DNA of 64,000 bases from a virus, in the IMG/VR virus record IMGVR_UViG_3300027906_002394, positions 1-64,000 of that record; one strand, written 5' to 3'. Positions 31,127 to 41,121 of the stretch are shown in pieces. The position numbers and the translations under genes were made by a program. Every line of letters begins with the position of its first letter. The first letter of the stretch is position 1. Under the pieces are notes generated by a model. The model made no database searches. It was not told the origin of the DNA and saw only the letters and a program-made list of their open reading frames with translations.

Positions 31127-32417
31127 ACCTTACCTTTGCACCGCGCCATGGACGCATACTTATGTTTCCCCTCAAGGAGAGAGGAGACTGTGTTGTGCTA
31201 GCAGAGAAGAGGCAACATTTCAAAAACAGTATTTAGATAGTGGGACATCGGAAGGTAAATTTGAACCACAGTCTTTAGAAGAACATTGGAATAGTGATTA
31301 TATGAAAGACATTCGTAAAAGAATGTTATCTGGTGAAAAACTGAAACAATGTCAAGTATGCAATGACCAAGTTTTAAACCTACATACATATCGTCAATAT
31401 TTTACAGAGACATTGTTCCCCCACAAAATAGAAGACATTATAGCGACTACGCGAGAAGATGGACATTATGATAAGATGCCAGTCTCGTATGATTATCGTA
31501 TTTCAAATCTATGTAACTTTAAATGTCGGATGTGTGGGGAACAATTGTCTTCAAGCTGGGAGGCAGAGAAGAAAAAACATAATCTCATCAATGTTAAAGA
31601 AGACCCTTGGATGGAACCTACTACTAGAAAGAAGATATCCAATTTCCAAGAGGAAGTGTTAGAAGAGGAATTACAAAAGGCAGTTGATAATAAAACCATA
31701 GAGGAAATATATTGGGTTGGTGGTGAACCTTTGATGTGGGAAAGACATTGGACTATTATGCAACAATTAGTAGACAATGGACACGCGAAGAATGTTACTA
31801 TTCGTTATAATACAAATTTAAGTAGAGTCAAATATAAGGATTATGACTTATGGGAGATGTTACCCCATTTTAAGAATGTTAATATATGTGCCAGTATTGA
31901 TGGTGCGTATGATGTAGGGGAATATATCAGAGATGGACTAGTATGGAGTGAGTGGATAGAAAATTTCAAGTCTGGTATGTTTTTGATAGACCAGTTTGGT
32001 GATGATGCGATGGTCTTTGATGTAACATTAACTACGCCAGGCTTATTTCATCTTGATAAATTGTTTAATGTTGTTAAATCATTAGATGTAAAGTCATACT
32101 TTAAATTTACCTATGCATTTGACCCTAGTGTTGTTATGTCTCCGTTTTGTTTACCTAAAGATGTGCTTTTACCAAAAGTTGACGCATTATTATCACATAT
32201 TGAACCACAACTTACATGGAAGACAAAAGTTTATAAAGATTCTCTGGTTAACCTAATAAATAGAGAGTCATTTGATGAACAATGGCCTGACACTTATAAA
32301 GATGGTTTGAAACGCGGAAAGTCATTTCAAGAATTCCTTGATAATATAAGAAACAGCAAAATGAAGTTTGTAGACACACTTCAAGGTAATGCTGTGGATT
32401 GGTGGGGTAGAATATGA
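31116..32417 (+). CDS. Radical SAM protein 4 of 7
   Basis: 433 residues. Cluster motif CNFKCRMC (133, 137, 140) in RISNLCNFKCRMCGEQ. N-terminal CTAPWTHTYVSPQGERRLCC (8-27) is the group B signature, a C-x3-W-x-H followed by CC. CQVC at 79-82 is the second element. YWVGGEPLM is the GGEP strand. Unlike the other copies it lacks the C-terminal TFPE tail and ends with AVDWWGRI. It overlaps the nucleotidyltransferase by 11 bases. Confidence 0.85.
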   Translation: MKNRPYLCTAPWTHTYVSPQGERRLCCASREEATFQKQYLDSGTSEGKFEPQSLEEHWNSDYMKDIRKRMLSGEKLKQCQVCNDQVLNLHTYRQYFTETLFPHKIEDIIATTREDGHYDKMPVSYDYRISNLCNFKCRMCGEQLSSSWEAEKKKHNLINVKEDPWMEPTTRKKISNFQEEVLEEELQKAVDNKTIEEIYWVGGEPLMWERHWTIMQQLVDNGHAKNVTIRYNTNLSRVKYKDYDLWEMLPHFKNVNICASIDGAYDVGEYIRDGLVWSEWIENFKSGMFLIDQFGDDAMVFDVTLTTPGLFHLDKLFNVVKSLDVKSYFKFTYAFDPSVVMSPFCLPKDVLLPKVDALLSHIEPQLTWKTKVYKDSLVNLINRESFDEQWPDTYKDGLKRGKSFQEFLDNIRNSKMKFVDTLQGNAVDWWGRI

Positions 32418-33646
32418 GTAATACTTTCTGTCCATTACCTTGGAATCATTTAGCAACACATCCACATGGTATGTGTACTCTTTGTTGCGAATCAGAACAG
32501 ACATTGAATAAGTCAGCTGCGAAGAATGACAATGAGTTAGTAACATTACGAAACACTAACTATGAACTTAGTGAAATAACCAATAGTGAAAGTTTCAGTA
32601 AGGTTAGACTACAAATGCTCAATGGCGAAAAACCAACCGAATGTAAAAAGTGTTGGGAAGCGGAAAGTGTTGGCAATAGAAGTAAGAGATATTATGAGTC
32701 ACGCAAACTTCCTATGACTTTGGAAGACGCCAAAAAAATTACGAATGATGATGGAACCTTAAAGGAGGTTAAATATGAGTTCGTGGAACTACGCCTTGGT
32801 AATCATTGTAATGTTATGTGCCGTACTTGCAACCCTTACTCCTCTTCTCGTTGGGTAAAGGAATGGGATGTTATATATCCAGAAGAACCTGTTATAAAGG
32901 ATTACATATCTCAGTATAACATTAACTGGCCATTGGAACAAGATTTCTGGGACAGTCTAATAAATTATTGTGATAATTTGAAGGTGTTATATATTAACGG
33001 TGGTGAACCTTTTCTTATAGACAAACATTTTGCCTTTTTGGAAACTTTGGTTCAAAGAGGAACTTCCAAAGACATTGAAATTGTATATTCTACTAACTGT
33101 ACAATTATTAACCACACATATGAAGACATATGGAAAGAATTTAAATCTGTACAGTTTATGTTATCTATTGATGATATAGGTGAAAGGAACGAGTACATAA
33201 GAACCTATACCAAGTGGCCTAAGGTCTTAGACTTTATTGATTGGATGGATGATATAACTGATAACAATGAAAACTTGAATTATAATATATTACAAACAGT
33301 ATCTACATATAATGTCTATTATCTTCCAGAGTTTTATGACTACTTTGCAGGCAAAGATATAAGTCATAACTTTGTTAAAGACCCTGCTCACTTTGACCCA
33401 TTGATACTACCCCAGACAGTACAGAAAGCTATATTGGAGAGGACTAAAGGTTATCTTTGGCCTCCAGATTTACAACGAGGTTATAATGACCTAAAAAATT
33501 ATTTTAATATAGAAGGCATCTCTTATACTGACCTAGACTCTATGAAAGTTTTCTTTGAGAAGACACGCGCTATGGATGTAACTAGGAAAGATAATTTTGA
33601 AATAACCTTCCCAGAATTTTATGAGTTGATTAAAGATTATGAGTGA
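32414..33646 (+). CDS. Radical SAM protein 5 of 7
   Basis: 410 residues. Cluster motif CNVMCRTC (132, 136, 139) in LRLGNHCNVMCRTCNP. N-terminal CPLPWNHLATHPHGMCTLCC (6-25) and ECKKCWEAES (77-86) define group B. INGGEPFLID is the GGEP strand. The C-terminus is TRKDNFEITFPEFYELIKDY, the family tail. Overlaps radical SAM 4 by 4 bases and radical SAM 6 by 8 bases. Confidence 0.85.
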   Translation: MSNTFCPLPWNHLATHPHGMCTLCCESEQTLNKSAAKNDNELVTLRNTNYELSEITNSESFSKVRLQMLNGEKPTECKKCWEAESVGNRSKRYYESRKLPMTLEDAKKITNDDGTLKEVKYEFVELRLGNHCNVMCRTCNPYSSSRWVKEWDVIYPEEPVIKDYISQYNINWPLEQDFWDSLINYCDNLKVLYINGGEPFLIDKHFAFLETLVQRGTSKDIEIVYSTNCTIINHTYEDIWKEFKSVQFMLSIDDIGERNEYIRTYTKWPKVLDFIDWMDDITDNNENLNYNILQTVSTYNVYYLPEFYDYFAGKDISHNFVKDPAHFDPLILPQTVQKAILERTKGYLWPPDLQRGYNDLKNYFNIEGISYTDLDSMKVFFEKTRAMDVTRKDNFEITFPEFYELIKDYE

Positions 33647-34874
33647 TAAGAAGAATCTTTGTATGTTACCGTGGGTACATTTACACACATGGCCGAATGG
33701 TAATGTGTATCCCTGTTGTATTACACCCATGAAATATATTGCTGGTAATCTAAACAACGAAAGTTTAGAAGATGTCTATAATAGTGACTTGATAAAAGAT
33801 ATCCGTTTGAAGATGTTAAAAGAAGAAAGACATGATGCGTGTGCTAGATGTTATCTACAAGAGGATGCTGGTGGCCACTCTATGAGACATAGGGCAAATA
33901 AGAGTTGGAAACATTATGAGAATTTGATTGAGACAACACAAGATGATGGTACAGTAGAAGAAATGAAACTTCCATATTGGGACTTTAGGTTTTCTAACAT
34001 ATGTAACTTCAAATGCCGTAGTTGTGGCCCTCAGTTGAGTACTGGTTGGTATCCAGATATAAAGAAGATTGCTGTATTAGAAACTGGTGAATCGTTTTTA
34101 CCAGACGATGTTCCAAAAGGTAATACATTTGATTTGTGGGAACAGATAGAACCGCATTTTGAATCAGTAGAAGAAATATATTTCGCTGGTGGTGAACCTC
34201 TTATAATGGAAGAACATTATCGCATATTAAAGAGACTTGATGAGATGGGCAAACATGATGTACTCATTAGATATAACACAAACTTTAGTGAGATGCGATA
34301 TAAAGATTTACATGTATTGGAGTTCTGGCCAAGGTTCAAGAATATAGAGATTGGTGCTAGTATAGATGGTATGAAGGAACAGGGTGAATTCATTCGTAGT
34401 GGTTTTAGTTGGCAACAATTCATCGACAATAGAGAGAAGATGAAAGAGACTTGTCCACACGCGAACTTCTATGTTAACTGTACAATTAGTATACAGAACT
34501 CTTATCACATAGTACCCTTCCATCTTATGTTAGTTGAACTGGGGTTGATAGATGACTATGATGCCTTTAATGTTAATATCGTAACTGAACCGCCTCATCT
34601 TGATGTTAGGATATTACCAGAGAACCATAAAGAAGCTTTATCGAAACTATATGACCTTCATATTGATTATATGTCAAAAAATAGTAAGTGGGTTGCTAAA
34701 CAAGGATTTGAAAGTTTAAAGAATCATTTGCTTACTAAGGATAGAGTATTAGAGGATAATAGGAAAGGATATCTTGCTAGATTTGAATATAAGATGAGAC
34801 AGTTGGATGATATAAGGAACGAGGACTTCCAGAAAACATTCCCAGAACTAGAGGATTTATATAATGCCATTTAA
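33639..34874 (+). CDS. Radical SAM protein 6 of 7
   Basis: 411 residues. Cluster motif CNFKCRSC (122, 126, 129) in FRFSNICNFKCRSCGPQ. N-terminal CMLPWVHLHTWPNGNVYPCC (8-27) and CARCYLQEDAGGHSMR (68-83) belong to group B. YFAGGEPLIMEEH is the GGEP strand. Ends IRNEDFQKTFPELEDLYN. Similar to radical SAM 4 in the ASIDG-x-x-x-x-GE-x-IR segment. Confidence 0.85.
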   Translation: MSDKKNLCMLPWVHLHTWPNGNVYPCCITPMKYIAGNLNNESLEDVYNSDLIKDIRLKMLKEERHDACARCYLQEDAGGHSMRHRANKSWKHYENLIETTQDDGTVEEMKLPYWDFRFSNICNFKCRSCGPQLSTGWYPDIKKIAVLETGESFLPDDVPKGNTFDLWEQIEPHFESVEEIYFAGGEPLIMEEHYRILKRLDEMGKHDVLIRYNTNFSEMRYKDLHVLEFWPRFKNIEIGASIDGMKEQGEFIRSGFSWQQFIDNREKMKETCPHANFYVNCTISIQNSYHIVPFHLMLVELGLIDDYDAFNVNIVTEPPHLDVRILPENHKEALSKLYDLHIDYMSKNSKWVAKQGFESLKNHLLTKDRVLEDNRKGYLARFEYKMRQLDDIRNEDFQKTFPELEDLYNAI

Positions 34875-35988
34875 AGAAAAAGATAGACCCAGAGATGATG
34901 ATTATTTCTTTGCGGAGGATTATGCTGGTGTTAATGAATGTAAGGACGCTATAATAACTCTAAGACTACGCAATAGTAGAGATGATAGTATTGAACCTAT
35001 GGAACTGAATATATCATTAGATGATAATCACGCGGTAGACATTTGGTATCAGAGATTTAAACACGAACTAGAAACCAAAGCTTTCCTAAGAAAAGAACAT
35101 GTCTTTATGGGAGAGAGCACCCTTACTACAGAAGACATGATAGAAAAAGTTAATAATACATTAGACCATATATCCAAGTTTGATTTTGTTGCTGAACAAT
35201 GGACAAGGTGGCCAGACTATGTTAAGGCAGACCAAAGAAATGTTCTTGACCAACCTCTTAGAAATAATCCAGATATATCAGAAAGGTTGAGTATAGAAGA
35301 TTTTAAGGATGGTAATGATAATAAGAAGATGAATGTTATCCATAACTATTTTCCTATGTTGTCTGGCCCAGCAGAAAGAACTACTGCACATTTATATGTT
35401 GCTTCCCCAGATGTCCAAGCAAGTATATGTCGTTTGAACTTAGAAGTTCACGAACTTCATACTACATTGCAGAATGATGAACAGGCAGACTTCAACATGC
35501 ATATTAATGTGTCATGGCAAAGAGCTCCAAAAAAGTTACCAGAACTACCAGATTGTTTTAATGACTTGTTTACAAAATATGCTAAATTCGGTGATGTCTT
35601 ACTTGGGTATCCTCAGATTGGAAAGACACATATAGAAGCATACGCGGAAGACGATGAAGAATTAGAAGATGAACATGTAGAACCAATTAAGTTTTTATCT
35701 GGAGACATGTTAATTAAATTTGCTACAGACCAACATGAGAGTTGGGTAAAGGGGTTTGATGAGTGGTTAGTTGAACAGGGACTAGACCCAGAAGATAAAA
35801 AAGGTAGATATGGATTTGCTAAATTAGGTAGGGTTGTTGATGCTGATTTGGAGTTTGTAGAAAATAATATTTCTGGTAAGTATGATGATATAGATAGAAT
35901 TTCTGTTGATGGTAAACATTATTATTATGACTACAGTAGGTTTGATGATGACTATGAGGAAAGATTTTTAGGATATTTACATGACTGA
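34864..35988 (+). CDS. Protein of unknown function inside the radical SAM array
   Basis: 374 residues with no radical SAM motif and only two cysteines. It is acidic, with an N-terminal FKEKDRPRDDDYFFAEDYAG, a central YFPMLSGPAERTTAHLYVAS (about 157-176), a strand-rich middle, and DYEERFLGYLHD at the end. It overlaps radical SAM 6 by 11 bases and radical SAM 7 by 8 bases, so it is translated with them. I do not recognise it. It could be a partner or carrier for the array, a role suggested only by position. Confidence 0.65.
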   Translation: MPFKEKDRPRDDDYFFAEDYAGVNECKDAIITLRLRNSRDDSIEPMELNISLDDNHAVDIWYQRFKHELETKAFLRKEHVFMGESTLTTEDMIEKVNNTLDHISKFDFVAEQWTRWPDYVKADQRNVLDQPLRNNPDISERLSIEDFKDGNDNKKMNVIHNYFPMLSGPAERTTAHLYVASPDVQASICRLNLEVHELHTTLQNDEQADFNMHINVSWQRAPKKLPELPDCFNDLFTKYAKFGDVLLGYPQIGKTHIEAYAEDDEELEDEHVEPIKFLSGDMLIKFATDQHESWVKGFDEWLVEQGLDPEDKKGRYGFAKLGRVVDADLEFVENNISGKYDDIDRISVDGKHYYYDYSRFDDDYEERFLGYLHD

Positions 35989-37162
35989 TAAACTGTGCGT
36001 ATTACCTTGGGTTCATACAGAGTTCACTACAGATGGAACTGCTAACCCTTGTTGTCTTTATACAGGCGCACCAATGGGAAATCTAAAACAAGATAATTTT
36101 CTTGATGTATGGAACGGAGACACTTATCAAAATTTGAGAAAGGAATTTCTTAATGGCGGACAACCAAAAGGATGTTCTATGTGTTGGGAAGGAGAGGATG
36201 CTGGTTATCAGTCAAAACGATTACAGGATAATAAGAGATTTGAAAAACAACTAGAAGAAATAAAGAAAAATAAAAACTATATTGCTACTGATACACCGAA
36301 ATATCTTGATTTGAAATTTGGTACATTATGTAACTTAAAGTGCCGTACTTGTGGTAGTATTAATAGTTCAAAATGGCAGACAGATGAAAAGAAATTGTAT
36401 GGAAGAATACTAAACAAAAAAGACCCATTGTGGATTGATAAAAATCCTAATATATGGGATGAGTTGTTTGAAATTATGCCTCTGGTAGAACAGATGGACT
36501 TCACAGGTGGTGAACCCTTTATGATAGACCAACACTTTGAATTGTTACGAAAAGTTGTTGAATCTGGTCACGCGGAACACATATCATTACATTATAACAC
36601 AAATGGGTCAATCCGTCCAGATGAAACTATATTTAATATGTGGCAAGAGTTCAAGTCTTGTGAAGTGATGTTTAGTATTGACGGAATATTCAAGAAATTT
36701 GAATATATGAGACACCCAGCTAAATGGGATGAAGTGTGGGGTAATTATAATTACTTTAAGTCACATGATTGGATGCATATACAAGTATGTCATACAGTCA
36801 GTCTTTATAATGTATATTACCTAGATGAGTTTATAGACCTGTTTGGTAGAGACAATATATACCTAAATCTTTTGCATTTCCCTAAACAATATTGTATTAG
36901 GAATATGCCAGATGCATGTAAAAAACAGGTTGAAGAAAAACTTATAAATATTCCAGATGTGAATGATATCATATCCTTCATGAATCAAGAAGCACAATAT
37001 GACAAGCTTGACCTTGGGTTTTTGCCTGTTACAGAAAGATTAGATGGAATAAGAAATGAAAGTTATAGTGAAACCTTTTCGGAATTTTATAGGATATTAA
37101 TAGATGGCGGAATCGGACGAGAACCTTGGAACCCTAAGCAGTACTTTGGAAAGATTAGTTAG
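35981..37162 (+). CDS. Radical SAM protein 7 of 7
   Basis: 393 residues. Cluster motif CNLKCRTC (117, 121, 124) in LKFGTLCNLKCRTCGSI. N-terminal CVLPWVHTEFTTDGTANPCC (6-25) and GCSMCWEGED (64-73) are group B. FTGGEPFMIDQH is the GGEP strand. The tail IRNESYSETFSEFYRIL resembles that of radical SAM 5 and 6. Its last 59 bases overlap the N-terminus of the following large gene, the longest overlap between array neighbours. Confidence 0.85.
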   Translation: MTDKLCVLPWVHTEFTTDGTANPCCLYTGAPMGNLKQDNFLDVWNGDTYQNLRKEFLNGGQPKGCSMCWEGEDAGYQSKRLQDNKRFEKQLEEIKKNKNYIATDTPKYLDLKFGTLCNLKCRTCGSINSSKWQTDEKKLYGRILNKKDPLWIDKNPNIWDELFEIMPLVEQMDFTGGEPFMIDQHFELLRKVVESGHAEHISLHYNTNGSIRPDETIFNMWQEFKSCEVMFSIDGIFKKFEYMRHPAKWDEVWGNYNYFKSHDWMHIQVCHTVSLYNVYYLDEFIDLFGRDNIYLNLLHFPKQYCIRNMPDACKKQVEEKLINIPDVNDIISFMNQEAQYDKLDLGFLPVTERLDGIRNESYSETFSEFYRILIDGGIGREPWNPKQYFGKIS

Positions 37163-38840
37163 TGAAGTAGCTGGTCTTAGAAGTGAACTTGCAGATTTAA
37201 AAAGAATCAACACAAATGTTTTACAGAAACATTTGGTAAGAAAAAGCACCCCCAAAGAAACGCATCATATATGGTGGGATAGAAAGAAACAAAAAGTCAA
37301 TCATGAGGATGTGTTCTCGTGGCCTGCATCTAACTGTTCCGCGACACCAAATGATATCTTTCAGAACAATACCACTATATTATCACATTATCAATCTGTA
37401 GATTGGCCTTATGAGTTGGGTGATATTGATGATTTTGACCCAACTGGAAAACACAAGAATACAAACAATCTTTACTTCTTAGAACCGCAATATGTATTTT
37501 CTGAAGCATGGGCAAATTGTGTCTCATGGATTCCTCAAGAAGTCCAATGCTGGTTGAGAGAAAGGAAAATGGCACTAGTGTTGTGGTTCCCCCATGAAGG
37601 TTTTGCTTATGACCAAGGTTTCCATCAAAAGGGATGGTTACAACAATGGCATTATCAAATGAGAAAACATCAAATGGAAAATGCGATAGTATATTTTGTG
37701 TTTGGTGATTTACAAGCGGAACCAAATTATCAATCTTGGTTGAGAACCAGACAAGGTATGGAAAGAACTTCTTTTGAGTTCCAGAAAGTAATATCGTATG
37801 ACTTTTTTCATGGTTCTTATTGGAAAGAATACGCGGAAAGAACAGGCGTCTATGTACACAGGTTACAGAACCCAAAATACATGCACCAGAACCATTATGG
37901 TGGTTCAGACTTAACTGGAGGGTTTACTGACCATGTTATCATACCATATGAAGACTTTGATTCGGATATATTGAATCATGCTCCAAACGCGATGATACAG
38001 GACTCTTTTAATAGATGTAAACCAGATGAGGTTCTTCTGGGAATACCTACTGCTCAAGATAAGACGAAAGACTTAATATGTCTTAACGCTAGACCAAGGT
38101 CTCATAGAGCTACTTTGGTTGCAGAGTTACATAGGTTAGGATATGATAACAACAATTCTTATATAAGTTTCCTTGGTAGAGAAGATATGCCAGAACAGTT
38201 TGGACATCTTGTTAGTTCAGCTGAACCTCTATGGAAACAACAAATGTTTAGGGGCCATGACATAACACAATTTACAGCAAGAAAAGATAATAACTTTATT
38301 TCATTCTTGTCGCATGATGTTCAAATAGAACATGTATATAAATTTTGGTTAGAAAGAATTCAAGTTATTGCAGACAGACCAACACATGAAGTTCATGGGG
38401 ATGATAGATTAATAACATCTAGTATGTACAAAGATTCTTTCTTTAGTTTAGTATCAGAAACCCTGTTTGGTGATGATAAGGAAAGTCTGTTTATAACAGA
38501 AAAAATATTTAAAGCAATTGCTTATAGAAGTCCATTTATGGTAGTTGGTAGTATGGGTACATTGAGACATATGAGATATCTTGGTTATGAAACTTTCCCA
38601 ATGATGTTTGATGAAAGTTATGACCAAGAATATGACCCGAAAAAAAGATTTTCAGCAATAGTTAGAAATTTAGAAGAATGGCGAAGTCATTCACTAGAAG
38701 AAAAACGGAAAAGATATAATTCCGCGAGAGAGGTATTAAAACATAATTTTGAAGTGTTCAAAAATTCTAGAGGGAGATTTGAAAAGGAGACTGTTGGCGT
38801 ATTAAGTCAACTATCTTCACATAATGTTGAGATTCACTAA
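37104..38840 (+). CDS. Glycosyltransferase-like protein with coiled-coil N-terminus
   Basis: 578 residues. The first 40 residues form a short coiled coil (LERLVSEVAGLRSELADLKR) encoded inside the end of radical SAM 7. The C-terminal third has the phage exostosin/GT-like pattern: MYKDSFFSLVSETLF, then ESLFITEKIFKAIAYRSPFM, then VVGSMGTLRHMRYLGYETFP. ICLNARPRSHRATLVAELHR near 330 resembles the acceptor-side segment found in these proteins. It would transfer a sugar to a surface or intracellular glycan. The next gene is shorter and related. Confidence 0.6.
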   Translation: MAESDENLGTLSSTLERLVSEVAGLRSELADLKRINTNVLQKHLVRKSTPKETHHIWWDRKKQKVNHEDVFSWPASNCSATPNDIFQNNTTILSHYQSVDWPYELGDIDDFDPTGKHKNTNNLYFLEPQYVFSEAWANCVSWIPQEVQCWLRERKMALVLWFPHEGFAYDQGFHQKGWLQQWHYQMRKHQMENAIVYFVFGDLQAEPNYQSWLRTRQGMERTSFEFQKVISYDFFHGSYWKEYAERTGVYVHRLQNPKYMHQNHYGGSDLTGGFTDHVIIPYEDFDSDILNHAPNAMIQDSFNRCKPDEVLLGIPTAQDKTKDLICLNARPRSHRATLVAELHRLGYDNNNSYISFLGREDMPEQFGHLVSSAEPLWKQQMFRGHDITQFTARKDNNFISFLSHDVQIEHVYKFWLERIQVIADRPTHEVHGDDRLITSSMYKDSFFSLVSETLFGDDKESLFITEKIFKAIAYRSPFMVVGSMGTLRHMRYLGYETFPMMFDESYDQEYDPKKRFSAIVRNLEEWRSHSLEEKRKRYNSAREVLKHNFEVFKNSRGRFEKETVGVLSQLSSHNVEIH

Positions 38841-39889
38841 TGTATGCATATTGGTCTAAAGGTGCAGATGTAGAAAGTGGTAGTTACCATATTACGGAGT
38901 TTGAAAGGGACTTTGTTAAAAAACTAAAATCAAATACTCCATCTGACTGTATTTTAATTAACTCCACATGGTTTTCAAAACCAGAGAATGTTGATGATTT
39001 AAAACAATGGTTTGATGCTAGTCAATTCAAGGCTGGAGAAACCCCTAGAATATTATTGTACTCTGGTATGGATTGGGAAAATTCTACATGTACAGAATCC
39101 ACGCGAGAAGCACATAGGTTTCTTAATGATAATTGGGAAGTTATTAATATAGGGAATACTGGTGATGGACATTATTTTAATTTTTGGTTAGCTTTTATTC
39201 ATGAACACATGAGTACATTTTTTGACGACTGTTACACCGAAAAACCAAATATAAAAAAACATTTCATGTGCTTAAACCATCAACCACATGAACATAGAAT
39301 TCAATTATTAAATACTTTACATGAAGTTGGAATGTTTAATCATGGTATTGTATCTGCTATTGTACCACATGAAGATTATGAGTTTGAGAACCCTGTTATT
39401 CTTAGAGAAAAAAGAGACCCTCATATCATGTTTAATTCCCATGAGTGGGAAAGAGTAAACGAATACCATTTAGCAAATGATATAATATCTTTAGGAGACC
39501 CAGTATACTGGAATAAACATTTTTGTACTGTTGTTACTGAAAGCGTTATGCATAGTGATGTGTTTTTAAGTGAAAAGACTTTTAAACCAATGATAGGACT
39601 CAGACCGTTTATTATTTTGGGTGATGTAAATGTATATAAGAAATTAAAGGAATATGGATTTGACACTTTTGAAGATTTGTTCCCCAGAGTCCATATTGAG
39701 GAGAAGGATAAATACTGGAGAACAGATAATGTTATAAAAGACCTCTGTAATCTACAAAGGAGTTATGGATTAGATGGATTAAATCAACTTTACCGTGAAT
39801 TGGAAACTAGATTGATCTATAATAGAAAGAGAGTCTTGGAAGTGATAAATGATAATTACAACGATATAATGGAGATAAGAAACTTATGA
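38840..39889 (+). CDS. Glycosyltransferase-like protein
   Basis: 349 residues, starting at the last base of the preceding stop. Diagnostic segments are MCLNHQPHEHRIQLLNTL (about 148-165), then FCTVVTESVMHSDVFLSEKT, then FKPMIGLRPFIILGD, and VYKKLKEYGFDTFEDLFP. This is the same block order as in the 37104 gene and the 12109 gene. It is shorter and has no coiled coil. A tandem pair of such genes suggests sequential sugar additions. Confidence 0.6.
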   Translation: MYAYWSKGADVESGSYHITEFERDFVKKLKSNTPSDCILINSTWFSKPENVDDLKQWFDASQFKAGETPRILLYSGMDWENSTCTESTREAHRFLNDNWEVINIGNTGDGHYFNFWLAFIHEHMSTFFDDCYTEKPNIKKHFMCLNHQPHEHRIQLLNTLHEVGMFNHGIVSAIVPHEDYEFENPVILREKRDPHIMFNSHEWERVNEYHLANDIISLGDPVYWNKHFCTVVTESVMHSDVFLSEKTFKPMIGLRPFIILGDVNVYKKLKEYGFDTFEDLFPRVHIEEKDKYWRTDNVIKDLCNLQRSYGLDGLNQLYRELETRLIYNRKRVLEVINDNYNDIMEIRNL

Positions 39890-41121
39890 CAAATGTTGCA
39901 TTTATAGGATTTGGTAAATTAGGAAAACCCTGTGCTGAGGTTATTGCACAAAAAGGACATGATGTTAGTGTATATGACCCACGCGAGGTGGAGAGTGAAT
40001 ACTGTAACATTAAGGACACGATAGAAGAGGCGGTTAAGGATAGAGTATTTGTATTTGTCGCAGTACCAACACCACATGACCCTTTATATGATGGTTCAGA
40101 ACCCACATACCATTTACCCCCTAAAGATTTTAATTACGATACTGTAAAGGAAGTAATTGCAGAAGCTAATAAACATATGACTGAGAATCAGATATTGGTT
40201 CTTATTAGTACCGTATTGCCTGGCACCGTAAGAAAAGAAGTTGTGCCTATTATAACCAATCCTAAATTTGTTTATAATCCATACTTGATTGCTATGGGTA
40301 CAGTCGCATGGGATATGGTAAACCCAGAGATGATAATGATAGGAACAGAGAATGGAGAAGAGTCAATAGAAGCACATAGTCTTATTCATTTCTACAACGA
40401 GATAATGGAAAATAACCCCCGATATGAAGTTGGTACTTGGGATGAGTGTGAATGTATTAAGGTGTTCTATAATACCTTTATTAGTGCTAAGATTGGTCTT
40501 GTAAACATGATACAGGATGTTGCTGAGAAACAGGGTAATATTAATGTTGATGTGGTTGCAAATGCCTTGCGAGATAGTACACAGAGAATCATGGGCCCAA
40601 CCTATATGAAGCCTGGGATGGGAGATGGTGGTGCATGTCATCCAAGAGATAATATCGCACTTAGATACATGGCGCAAGACTTGGATTTGGGTTATGACTT
40701 GTTTGCTGAAATAATGAAGGCACGAGATATACAAGCAGAGAATATGGCAAATGCCATTCTTAAACACGGAAATAAAGTCGCGTTTACATCTGATTCATAT
40801 AAACCAAATGTACCATATACGAATGGTAGTTACAGTCTACTAGTCCAACACTATGTGAAAAGATATGGATTTATTGTACCTGTAGATGAAAACCCACATG
40901 TCATCGTAAAGGTACATGAGTCAGATTTGATACCTACCGATTATGAGGGAGTTGTGTTTGACCCTTGGAGAAGTCATGTGGGAATAAATGTTGTACACTA
41001 CGGAGATACAAGAAATGAAAAAAAGGACGAAAGAGAAACTACACAAATTCATGAAAGCAGGGGAACTTACCAGAGTAATCAGGAAGGTGTTGTTGGAGGT
41101 CTCGGAGAAGACCGACTCTAA
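39886..41121 (+). CDS. Nucleotide-sugar dehydrogenase (UDP-glucose 6-dehydrogenase family)
   Basis: 411 residues, 4-base overlap with the upstream gene. The NAD site is VAFIGFGKLGKPCAEVIAQK, with VAVPTPHDPLYDGSEP and LISTVLPGTVRKE. The active-site loop GMGDGGACHPRDNIALRY holds the catalytic Cys. C-terminal IKVHESDLIPT-like segments suggest part of the nucleotide-binding domain. The last 35 residues (after HYGDTRN) are charged low-complexity, encoded over the start of another gene in a different frame, so the true domain probably ends earlier. The product would be a uronic acid or related sugar for surface glycans. Confidence 0.75.
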   Translation: MTNVAFIGFGKLGKPCAEVIAQKGHDVSVYDPREVESEYCNIKDTIEEAVKDRVFVFVAVPTPHDPLYDGSEPTYHLPPKDFNYDTVKEVIAEANKHMTENQILVLISTVLPGTVRKEVVPIITNPKFVYNPYLIAMGTVAWDMVNPEMIMIGTENGEESIEAHSLIHFYNEIMENNPRYEVGTWDECECIKVFYNTFISAKIGLVNMIQDVAEKQGNINVDVVANALRDSTQRIMGPTYMKPGMGDGGACHPRDNIALRYMAQDLDLGYDLFAEIMKARDIQAENMANAILKHGNKVAFTSDSYKPNVPYTNGSYSLLVQHYVKRYGFIVPVDENPHVIVKVHESDLIPTDYEGVVFDPWRSHVGINVVHYGDTRNEKKDERETTQIHESRGTYQSNQEGVVGGLGEDRL

